Assembly: GCA_947095535.1 (NCBI GenBank) | Contig: OX352773.1 | Location: 89,996,670-90,060,669 of the forward strand | Reading direction: 5' to 3' | DNA length: 64,000 nucleotides | Origin: Poecilobothrus nobilitatus | Taxonomy: Eukaryota; Arthropoda; Insecta; Diptera; Dolichopodidae | Program-made: the position numbers and the translations under genes | Shown: positions 21,758-31,775 of the stretch, piece after piece | Layout: each line of letters starts with the position of its first letter | Numbering within the stretch: position 1 is the first letter of the stretch | The notes under the pieces: model-generated | The model's input: only the letters and a program-made list of their open reading frames with translations | Database searches by the model: none | Told to the model about the DNA's origin: nothing

Positions 21758-21943
21758 ATTGATTGTTTCCAACGATATTTTTCATATAGAAAATCAAATT
21801 ATTTTATAGCATTTGGAATGTTTAATTTGGGTAACAATTTCACATTAAAATTCTATGGTACAATTGTAGAGTATACAACAACTTTGGTGCAATTTTATGT
21901 AGTTAAAGAAGGTTTTAAACATAATAACACTTTAAATAAATGA
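21758..21943 (+). CDS. Insect gustatory receptor, exon 2 (C-terminal helix 7)
   Basis: Encodes residues 350-410 followed by TGA at 21941-21943, in phase with exon 1. It starts IDCFQRYFSYRKSNYF and contains FGMFNLGNNFTLKF leading into the final helix GTIVEYTTTLVQF (residues 383-395), which matches the diagnostic TYhhhhhQF signature at the end of insect gustatory receptors. The cytoplasmic-to-external topology places this short C-terminal tail (YVVKEGFKHNNTLNK) outside the cell. A first AATAAA beyond the stop occurs at 22091-22096. The exon is too short for a default long-frame search and is easily missed. Confidence 0.85.
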   Translation: MDCFQRYFSYRKSNYFIAFGMFNLGNNFTLKFYGTIVEYTTTLVQFYVVKEGFKHNNTLNK

Positions 21944-22090
21944 TGGAAAGAAAATGTTTGAGTTGAAAGTAAAAGTTAAAATAACAATAGTTTGTTCATT
22001 ATATTACAAATGTATAATTCTAAAGAAATTATGTTGTACGTATATGTTGTACTGAATTTAAAAGTGTTCTTATATTATAGTTTTTAAGTA

Positions 22091-22096
22091 AATAAA
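22091..22096 (+). promoter_or_regulatory. Candidate polyadenylation signal of the receptor gene
   Basis: The AATAAA hexamer is about 150 nt after the receptor stop codon. In such AT-rich DNA the hexamer is common, so this is only the first plausible candidate. Confidence 0.35.
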
Positions 22097-22166
22097 TATT
22101 TCTAATTTTTTAATTCAAGAAAAAAATTAACAAATTAATTTTATTATTTCTTTTAAATAATATTTC

Positions 22167-22304
22167 GACCTCGGTGTGGAGGGGCTCCACACGTCATAAA
22201 AATAATTCCTCTTTACGACATGTACAGCCACGCCTGAAAAGTAAATGGTGTGTAATTTCCTTGCTACATTTAGATGGCAAGGAAATGCACTATAAAAAAA
22301 AAAA
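22167..22304 (+). mobile_element. tRNA-derived SINE, copy 4, rearranged head
   Basis: The body (cacacgtcataaaaataatt, acagccacgcctga, gtgtaatttccttgc) and A-tail are clear. The head is reduced to gacctcggtgtgg plus aggggctc, lacking boxes A and B. It lies just downstream of the receptor gene. Confidence 0.75.
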
Positions 22305-22479
22305 CTGCATGACAAAAAGTTTTTTTATTTGAATAGAAATAATTTAGCTTTTCTTATCAGCATCAGAATTTAATGAGCATATTTTTAGTGCGTATGTAAT
22401 AGTGGATGTGGAAAACGTAGGAGAACGTATTCCATCAGAGTTAGTGGAAAGTTTGACAAGATCTGTGCCACGGTGATAA

Positions 22480-22925
22480 CATTCTGATGGAAGAAACTTT
22501 AAACGTTTTAAGATCTATATTAAAGAGTTCAATTACTAATCATGGAAAAATAAACTATTTAGATATTTCCGCAGGTACAGAGGTAGTATTTTCAACGCTT
22601 AGAACAAGCTCTGATTCGTGTTTTGCTAGCTCATCCATCGATCCAGTTCCTGCAATAATCTGTAATGTTCTGACAGTATTTTTAAAATTTTTCGGTAACT
22701 CTATTGCTAATGATTTTATTTCCGCTTAAATATCATATTAGAATGTTATTCTGTTATCTGAAAGTCTTTTAGTCAATGGGATGTTATTAGTTATATGGAT
22801 TACCAGAACTTCGACTTGGAAAACATTGCTAAAGTTAGGCAATTTTATCGAAGGACGGTAGTTTAATTCCCCAGACCGGTTTTATCATCTATTTTAGAAC
22901 TGTCTATGAAAATAGATATGTCGCT
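22480..22925 (-). pseudogene. Decayed retrotransposon RNase H domain
   Basis: Reading the minus strand from about 22925 with frame changes gives ISIFIDSSKIDDKTGLGN (first acidic motif, D in DSSK), then NVFQVEVLVIH (the FxAE-like helix with the catalytic E), then AEIKSLAIELPKN (end of the third acidic region), then GSMDELAKHESELVLSVEN (equivalent of the GNExADELAKxG motif). That order is the RNase H fold used by LINE and some LTR polymerases. Stops at several positions show it is dead. The plus-strand 80-codon frame 22487-22729 is its shadow. The parent clade is not determined. Confidence 0.65.
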
Positions 22926-24288
22926 TTTGTTTACGGTCTTTGATATAACTTACTCTTGAGCTACTGTATTTTAGATGTTGTTCTAATTGAAATTTAAAGT
23001 CAAACGGACTGAACAAAATTCCAATGGAAATACAGTTTAAAAAAAATCTTATGTGCATAAAAAAGTTTCATAAAATAAAATTTAAAACTTCATTATTTAA
23101 AAAAGAAGTTTTACTTTAAAAAAAAGTTACATAATATGACGTTTTCTAAAAGTTTAAAAATTAAAAAGGAAGATTGTTAATAATTTAGTAATGGTTAATT
23201 AATTATTAAAATCAGATTTAAATTATTTTCTTATGCTTTTATTATTGACAAACAAAAAACTTAATGTAAAAATATTATAAATTATTTAATTACTAAAAAA
23301 AACTAATAAATGTATTCTCAAAGTTTCCAGTGATAAGAAAATAATTATTTAATAAGGAAATGATTTAATAATTCTTAAAAATTTTTAAAGCAATAAAAAG
23401 GTATTTAACAGAATTAATTAAGAAATATTAAAATTTTTGAATAACAGTTAAAACAATGAAAATATTTTTCCAAGGTAATAACTGTACTTCATTCTAATTT
23501 ATTATAATATTATAAATTTAAATTCTTATTATACTAAAAAAAAAACTATTATTTAATAAAAGATATACCTTTCATCCTTTGAAAAAAATCCACATATATT
23601 TCTCCTTCCAAAAACAAAACGAACAATAATTTAAAAGATTTAGTACAAAAAAAAGATTGTAATTCTTTTAAAATTTTTCTTTCGTCATAAATGTTAATGC
23701 ATCCCTTCTTTTTGTAATAAAAAAAATTTTATAACTAGTAGTTGATAACAATAGTTAAAGTTCAACAGGAAGAATTTTTTTTTTCTTCATTTCTCATAAA
23801 GAATTTCTTACATACCTATTACCTATACGTATTATAAAGTTTTCAATTATGCACTCATCGAAAATGCATTTAAACTTTTGCATCCTGCTTGCAATCATAA
23901 TGTTGCCTTGAATAGACTCTTATTTTCATGTGAATTATTTTCATATATACTTTTTTATGTATATACTATTTATCATATATACTACTTTTATGTATGTAAT
24001 TAAATAATTTATTACTGTTACTGTTATATTATACATATTCTTTTAAGGTTAGTTTGTTAATGAAATGAAAATGAAATCAAAAAATTGATTTTGACAAATA
24101 ATAATGTGGATGTCACTACGCTAAAGTGAAAACTTATTTCATGAGCAAAATAATAAATGTCTATATCTATTTATTTCCTTCATAAATTTTGATATTTCAA
24201 ATTATTCGATTAAGTTGCAATTGGTTATTGATTATTGGTGAAGATTAAGTTGGATTGGTTATTTTTAATGCTGTATTTACAACTAACA
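22926..24288. other. AT-rich spacer
   Basis: No gene or repeat-family match recognised. Confidence 0.4.
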
Positions 24289-24336
24289 TTCGCTACGCTC
24301 TTTTAACGCAGTCTATAAAAGAGTGTCTACAGCGAA
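24289..24336. repeat. Imperfect palindrome
   Basis: attcgct and agcgaat close a structure whose inner arms are acgctctttt and aaaagagtgt. It could be a very short MITE remnant or the end of a larger inverted-repeat element. Confidence 0.45.
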
Positions 24337-25294
24337 TTCATAATTTGTACTACTTACATCTTGCTTAACAAAAATTGCTTCTCTTTATCGTACATTTTGT
24401 TACTATTCAATTAGATATTTGACATTTCAATGCGTAGAGAAGCGAAAAAAGTTAAAAGTTGAACAACTTTTTTCATGACTGTGTTACGGCAGCGATTATT
24501 GTGGATACTTTCATACAATTTAATACATTTAACTCTACTTTGACACTTCGATGGGTATAGACTTATAGAGAACGTAACGAGTAGGTGCATTGTTGATGCA
24601 GTATAAATAAGATTTTGGAAGTAAAATTTATCAATAAGGTATTATAGTTTTAGCGAAATTTTTTTTGATTTTGTTAAGTTACAGCTTTTTCTTTTCTGAT
24701 GTGTTGATCTGAAAAAAGGCTAAAGTAAGAAAAGTCAAAGCTATTTTTTTTCAGTAATGGCTTTTTTTTTTTAGTTTTGACTTGTTTTGTTTGTTTTGAG
24801 TTTTGATTTGTCTTTCCACATTGTTTTTTTTTGTGACATTTGGCATACTTATTTTGAAAAGATCTGACAAATAAATTCAATATGCCTGATTGTGATGAAT
24901 TTTATAATTACGATGAATAAAGTCGATAACCAGATATAAAATAGATACATATAAATATTGTATTCAGTATATTTGAGTGATGGTGACAATTTTGTATATA
25001 TATATATTTAATGTTGTCATTCTGAAGAACAAATTTTGCCCTAAATATTTTTTGTATTGCCATAACGTATACGGGTCATATTTTTTTTTCAAAATAAAAA
25101 GGAAAAAATGTGATCCGACAAAAAAAAATTTGTTTTTGTAAGATTTTGAAAGGATTACTTGAATATATAAAGTATTTTTAAACATTTGGGTTCTAGCAGC
25201 TAAACGTTTTGTATGATAAATCAAAATGGTATCTAAATGGTATCTAATAAAAGAATGATTTATTATTTGTTTATAATATTCCAAAAAATAATTT
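24337..25294. other. AT-rich spacer
   Basis: Mixed-composition DNA to about 24640, then AT-rich. Frames of 68 and 106 codons on the minus strand (24674-24880, 24964-25284) lack recognisable domains and are low-complexity. Confidence 0.35.
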
Positions 25295-26040
25295 GAAAAA
25301 AAGTGCTTATTAATTTTTCTCTATTCTTCTGTCTGTCTGTTTACAAAACTTCTGTACCGTTAAATATAGGGCAATGAAATTTTAATCATGGATAGGTCTC
25401 GTAAAAAAATTAATGTTGTACAACAATTTTTTTATGTATCCCATTTATATTTTATGTATGTTCATTGAGGAGCTACATTCCTTCAAACTTTGAAATGTCC
25501 AATTTTTGTTCCAAGTTCTGCTTAACATTTTTTTCAATTTAAAAACGCCATTCTACAGAACTTTTCTTACCTTTATAAATCAATATCAAAATTATACATT
25601 TTTTTTTTCAATTTAGCTTAAATTTAGTATTTAAATTTACTGTTATGTTATGTATACAAAATTTTACATGATTTTTCTTCCTTCATAGCTCCAGCACGCT
25701 TTGAGATAGGGACATGAAATTTCGAGAGAAGAAATAACTTTTAGAATTAGTGCAAGTTGTTTCAGATTTTTTTTTGTACCAACCTTTATAAAAAAAGGGC
25801 TATTAGGGCTCAAAAGTTGCAATTTTAAAATTTTTAAGCAACTGTAACTTAGACACCTGCGCAAATTTATTTCAAAGTAAAAGGCAAAAATGAAAACTTC
25901 AACTTCATAATTTTACATGTGTTAATGGTTTCTCTTAATTATGTAGAGTTCGCTTAAAATTGAAGAAAATTATATCTTTATTTTTCACTTTTTTTCTTAT
26001 TATATGAAATTCTAAGAACATTTTCAAATTTTGATGCAAG
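25295..26040 (-). repeat. Family 2 repeat, copy b
   Basis: Minus-strand relative of 1671-2352. It has gcttattaatttttct, ctgtctgtctgtttacaaaa, the shared core (gtaacttagacacctgcgc) and the ending gaaattctaagaac...ttttgatgcaagacacaattt. A SINE has inserted at or next to its right end. Confidence 0.6.
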
Positions 26041-26046
26041 ACACAA

Positions 26047-26232
26047 TTTTTTTTATTTTACACATAAATGTGGCAAGGAAATTACACAGCCTTTCCTTTT
26101 TTGACAGGCGTGGCTGTAAATGTTGTAAAGGGGAATTATTCTTACGACGTGTGGGGGATTCAAACCCACACTCCCACGGTGTTTTTAGAGCGTATTTTAT
26201 ACACTCTAATCCATTAAGCTACCGAGGTCCCG
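26047..26232 (-). mobile_element. tRNA-derived SINE, copy 5
   Basis: Minus strand: box A-like tagcttaatgg and box B ggtttgaatcc, then the family body including the aaaggctgtgtaatttcctt segment. The A-tail is short and interrupted. Head pairing is eroded (gacctcggtagc with cacaccgtggga). Confidence 0.82.
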
Positions 26233-28026
26233 AAATCTTTTTATGTTTAATTCTATTTGATTTCCGAAATTATAATCGAAAAACGATTTCTAGAATGAAA
26301 TCAAACTTTATAAAAATTTTTATATATAATAAATAATAATATATAAAACATCGTATACATAATATATATAAAACATCTAAAACTAAATATATAAGCATTT
26401 GCATGAATAGGATTTTTTGCTTAAGTTAATTATTATATGTAAAACATATACGTATACCTTTAGGTGTTGAAAACTTATAGGAAATGTTTTTTAGGAGTTA
26501 CGAAGGTGAAACTGAACTTGTTAAGAAAAGTTTATGTACTAAATATGAGTTCCTAAAATTTTAATACATACATTATGTACATATATAAAAACATGAACAG
26601 TTGATGTCTTAAAGTGGGTACCTATAATTATATAAGAATTTATTTCTATATATATGATTCTTATATGCATTCTCATATAAAATATCAAAGAAAAAACATA
26701 TGTACGTATTATGTATATATCTTCTTTATTATAATTTATAGGTATTTGTAAAATAATTTCATTTTAAATTATTAGTTATAAATTTGTTAGAATGATGATG
26801 ATATAAAATTGTATGAAAATATAGTTTATTAGTGTTTACTTGTTAAATGAAAGCTGATATTCTTTTAATCTAATAATGTAACAGTTCAAATTTATAAATT
26901 TTAAATCGAATTATAAGATTAAGGAAAATAAAATAATTTGATAGAATTAAAATAATTTGGTTATTCTAAAAATAAAAAAAATAATAAAAAATTTCCTTAT
27001 ATAAGTGAAAATTAAAAAAGATTGTATATATTCTGATATGTTGTGATTAATTTAATTCAAAATTAAATCGAGGCTTGAAAATTTAAATTCTTAAAAAAAC
27101 TTAAATAAAATTAAGTTTTTACAGAGTTTATAAATTATATTAAAAAAGTTTTAAGGAAGATTCTGAATCTGAAGCTAAATACAAAAAAAAAAAAAAAACA
27201 GTAACTGTAACTATAGCAAACAAGGCTTTAATTTATTTGAATCTTTAGATAATGATTTTTTTCGATATTTTACATCTATTAATAAAAAAATTAATAAAAG
27301 TATTTTGAATATATTTTTTTAAATTTAAATGAAATAATAGTAAAAAATTTCTAAAAAGAACTAAAACAAAAACACAGAATTATAAAAGTAAGATAGCTAC
27401 TGCGACTATAGCTCAAATATGTAATATCTTTTAACACTTGTTAATTTTACGTTAATTATGTTTTGTAATAGGTACTATAGGCTTAAACAAAAATATCAAA
27501 TAATTTATAAGAATTGTATTGGATTTAGAAAATAAAAGTAATAAGGAAAACAAATAATAGCATGATATTCATCAATTTCTTAACATTTTAACAATATTTT
27601 ACATAATATTTAATCTGTATTGTAGCGCAGTGACAGGGACTGTTTTTATTCACTTAGGTTATATACCGTTATCAAAATAAAAAAGACAAAAAACAAACAA
27701 GGCAAAATGAAAATCAATTGAATTTTAAATGTAAGAAAAAAATTGTAGAAAGTAAAGATACAATTCAATTTTAATGTATGTATTCAGTCCCATTTTATGT
27801 ATTTATTTTCATTTGTTATACTTATAACTTTATAAGGTATATAAGATTGCATTATTTTTCTTTTTATAAATTGACCACTGGGCCAAAAATTATACATTAT
27901 ACATACATTTTCTTACTATTATACATTATTGCTGAATAATTCTATTACAGTTGCACTTTTTATCGAAAGGTGCATCAAATATAGATACTTAGTGAAAGAA
28001 TTGAGGAAAATTTCGAAATATATATA
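26233..28026. other. AT-rich spacer
   Basis: TA-rich simple sequence at 26330-26420 and an A-run at 27181. No gene recognised. Confidence 0.4.
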
Positions 28027-28449
28027 TATTTAAACAAGGTAGAATGTAAACCAAAGCACCAAAATTTGAAAATTTCATATACCTAATAGGAAAAAATGTG
28101 AAAATAGGACTTTTTTTGCAATTTTGAGGAGCTGTTAGTTCGGAACTCCATATAACTAAGAAAACCGTTAACACACGTAAAAATATATTACTGAAGTTTT
28201 AATTTTTATGTCTTGCCGAAGAAAAATTTGTACAGGTGCATAAGTAACAGGTGTTTAAAAATGGCATATTTTCAATTTTTGAGCCCTAATAGCTCTTAAA
28301 CAGGAGGCGGTACAAAAAAATTTTCTGAGAAACTTACACTAATTCTAAAAGTTTTTTCTTACCTTAAGATTACAAGTCCCTATAAAAAGCGTATCGGAGT
28401 TATGAATTTAGAAAAGTCATGCAAAATTTGGTTTTTACATAACAGTGAA
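28027..28449 (+). repeat. Family 2 repeat, copy c, interrupted by a SINE
   Basis: It begins aaggtagaatgtaaaccaaa, carries aaaccgttaacacacgtaaa, tacaggtgcataagtaacag and cctataaaaagcgtatcgg, and stops at ttttacataacagtgaat where SINE copy 6 enters. 'gcggtaaatttaaat' after the SINE looks like its continuation. Confidence 0.6.
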
Positions 28450-28632
28450 TTTTTTTTTTTTAATGCATTTCTCTACTACATAAATGTGCTCTACTAATAA
28501 ACAGGAAATTACGCAGCCTTTCGTATTCAGGCGTGAACAACTCTTACGACGTGTGTGGGATTCGAACCCACACTCCCTCGGTGTTTGCAGCGTATTTTAT
28601 ACGCTCTTACCCACTAGGCCACCGAGACCCCT
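28450..28632 (-). mobile_element. tRNA-derived SINE, copy 6
   Basis: Minus strand: intact box A (tggcctagtgg) and box B (ggttcgaatcc), long stem ctcggtg/caccgag, body and poly-A (T-run 28450-28461). The flanks cagtgaat and cggtaaat may be an eroded target duplication. Confidence 0.88.
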
Positions 28633-28712
28633 GCGGTAAATTTAAATAGTAAATTACAAAATATTTCATAATTTTTATATTGTTTTGTAGAGGTTAGAAA
28701 ATTTCCGGTCCG

Positions 28713-28818
28713 GGGATTTTGAATGTCGGGATTTTAATTGTCAGGATTTTGATGTGGCGGGATTTTAATTGGCGGGATTTTGATTTAACGGATTTGGAAA
28801 AACGGGATTTCAATACGA
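28713..28818 (+). repeat. 15-bp minisatellite (gggattttnaattg-type), seven units
   Basis: Units start at 28713, 28728, 28743, 28759, 28774, 28789 and 28804. The near-triplet period keeps frames open on both strands: plus 28719-28958 with repeated RDFN/RDFD, minus 28888-28694. These are not taken as genes. Confidence 0.75.
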
Positions 28819-28959
28819 ACCAGAGCATTAAATCAGATATTGAACAGGTATCAGAAATACATCTGTATAACAAAACTATAGGTAACATTTATAATTTTAT
28901 AAGCAATAAAAAAATACAGAAAGCCAAGCAGGAAGCAATAAAACACAAAACAAAATAAA

Positions 28960-31163
28960 AGTGATATTTTTAAGTACGTATACTTACACCATAGGTACAT
29001 TATTAAGTATCTATACTTACACCATCAGATTTTTTCTGTTTTTGTTTTGAATGTTTTTTATTAGTCTGGAGATTTATTATTAAAAAAAAAGTTAATACTT
29101 AGAATAATAAAATGATATTTCTGTAATCCAATTGTTATAATATCAAAAATTTTAAATAATCATAACTATATTTATAAGATTTGAGGTGCAGATTAAAAAA
29201 AAAAGCAACAATAAAAACATGAACAAAATTAAAGCAAATTATCCTGTGGTGAAAATCTAAAAAAGATTATCACAGATAATTTTAGATTAAATTTTTTTTT
29301 TTTGCCTTTATTATTTTATTTTGTACAAAACTAAAATGTTGGTATATAAATATATATATATATATATATATTTTTTTTTTAGATGTGGTGCTTTTATTTA
29401 AGTATATTAATACAAATTTTTATTATGTTCTTTTATTACATTAAAAATAAATCTTTAAAACTAAAAAATAAAAAAAAAATAATCTTTCATATAGATTAGG
29501 TATAGTTGTTTAAAAAAAGAAAATAAAAAATTTGATAGTATGATAAATTAAGTAGGTATTGACGTTTTAATTTTTAAATTCTGGACCTATAGATTTTAAT
29601 AGTATTAAACTATAATTAAAATATACTGCAGACAGGTAGTTACCAATATATATAGAATTTAATAAATTCACGGGGGTTAGACCTATACTGAAACTTAATA
29701 TTTAACTGTTTCAAAAACAATTTTAATGAGAGTACATGAAAAAAGAAAACTTGTCCATATAAAAATCATTACAAAGTTAATTTAAGTATTTTTAAAAGAT
29801 TCAAAAAGAAGCAAAAAAAAAAAATTTTTTTTTTTAATTCTGAGCACGTCTCATTAGTTTTATACTCCTAAAAAGTACTACAGTGTATATATATAGTAAT
29901 AGTTATTTTTATTCTTTTTATTGGACATAATCGTAATGTTGATGATGGGTAAGATTTCTTTGATTGAGGCTAAAGAATAATAAAAAAAAAAATCAAAGCG
30001 TATTAAGGAAAAAAATTATAATGTTCTTTTAGTTCATTTCATTTAAAAGATTTTCCTCAGTATTCCTTGTGTAAAAAAAAATCAAATACATATATATGTA
30101 TATATATATATATATATAAATATATTATTTAGTAAGTGTTATTATTTTAAAGAATATTGATTGGGTTTATGCTTGTAAGTTTTCTCTTTGTTTTTTTGTG
30201 GTTTTGTGGAGAATAAAAAGTTACATAGAACTTATTATAAAATCAATTATTACCTGTTTAATAAAGTAGTTTTGGTGTTATAAAAATTGTAATGCTAAAA
30301 TGATATTTTATGACCCTTAACCATGTTTAATATTACTGAATTTTATTAAATCACATTTAGGCTAGGAATCAAAACATAAAAAAAAAAACATGAAATTGTC
30401 TTTGAAATTTGGAAAACCCATTCCTTTTTTTTCTGTATTAAATAAAAGTAAAAGTGCAAGAGTTCTCGTAATTTAAAAGGTATTTTGCTTGCTTTTTGTA
30501 AGATCTAAGAATATTGTAAAGAGATTTAATCATATTTTTATTACAGTTTTGTAATGTACGGTTTTATAGCGTTTTAACCCTATTTTATTACTGTGATGGC
30601 TTATAAATTTAATATTTATTTTAACCACTTTTAATTTTAAAATATGTAAATAGTTTTATAAATTTTATAAAACTCTTTTTAAAGTTAAATTCGAATTCTA
30701 ATCTTTGTATGAATTATAACTATAATCTCAGAAATAATAAACGTTACTTAGTTACCATACCAGTCTTCCATACTACAGTTTATTGCAGCTCGTACAAAAT
30801 TGCATCCTGTAGATTATTTAATAAAAATCCTTTAGTCAATCAGGTCCATTAGAAATCTAAAAATTACATTATCAAAAGTAAAGGTATGGTTATTTAATAT
30901 GAATCACGATGATATAAAAGTTCTGTTAAGGGTTACAACTAAAGTATGTTATTATTTTCTTCATTATTTAAGAAACAGAAAATTATATGTACGTAATTTT
31001 TTTTTAAGGAAAATTAGATTTTGAATTTATAGTATGTTACCTAGTTTATGAATTTTATGTTTTTATTTTTGATTTTTTTGAATTATTAATACTACATTGT
31101 TATGTAGTATTAAGAAAAAAAAATTTATTATGAGAGAAGTGGTAATGGGTTAGTACGAAATCT
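28960..31163. other. AT-rich spacer
   Basis: (AT)n microsatellites at about 29345-29372 and 30084-30121. A 9-bp inverted pair aatctaaaa/ttttagatt at 29257-29291. No gene recognised. Confidence 0.4.
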
Positions 31164-31353
31164 GTTTTTTTTTTTTTTTTTATTGCATTTCTCTGCCACA
31201 TAAAGGAAATTACACAGCCTTTCCTGTTCAAGCGTGGTTGTAAATATCGCAAGGGGGAATAATTCTTACGACGTGTGTGGGACTCGAATCCACACTTCCT
31301 CGGTGTTTACAACGTATTTTATACGCTCTTACCCACTAGGCCACCGAGGCCCC
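31164..31353 (-). mobile_element. tRNA-derived SINE, copy 7, with 11-bp target duplication
   Basis: Minus strand: box A tggcctagtgg and box B ggattcgagtcc (one change), long stem cctcggtg/caccgagg perfect, body slightly shortened, 18-nt A-tail. The flanks gtacgaaatct (31153-31163) and gtacgtaatct (31354-31364) are a target duplication with one mismatch. Confidence 0.92.
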
Positions 31354-31424
31354 GTACGTAATCTTATTTTTTTTAAATTTTATTTGATCAACCCTAACGT
31401 TTCTTCTAATTTTTATTCATAAAT

Positions 31425-31775
31425 ACATATTTCAACAACAAAAGAATTAAAATAATGGTGGCTACCGCCCCCAAACCCCTGTTCAACAAATTAATGAAAC
31501 TCCGATTTTCTAAGTAACTTTAAAATTCTCTTTAATTATGTATTTTACACACATATTTCAACAACAAATCCCTCTCCTAAACAAATTATGGAAGCCCTGA
31601 TGTTATAATTAAATCTAAAATACTCTGTAACAAAACATTTAAAAGAGTGAGGCCTACCGGCTCCAAACCACTGAAAACCAAATGATTGAAATACTGATTT
31701 TGTAACCAACCCTAAAATCTTCCTTAATTATATGTTGTGTTTATTTCAACAACAAGTGACTGACAAGGGGTTGCC
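31425..31775 (+). repeat. Diverged tandem repeat with 'ttcaacaaca' units
   Basis: atttcaacaacaa recurs at about 31429, 31556 and 31743, each followed by a C-rich patch (gcccccaaaccc, ctctcctaaac, ggggttgccgcc) and then a taaaatcttccttaattatg-like segment. Unit length is irregular (about 130 and 190 bp). Confidence 0.5.

Noticed and set aside
24674..25284. Minus-strand frames of 68 and 106 codons
   Set aside because: Low-complexity, lysine- and phenylalanine-rich, no motif, no conserved context.
28694..28958. Frames of 64 (minus) and 79 (plus) codons
   Set aside because: They are kept open by the 15-bp minisatellite.
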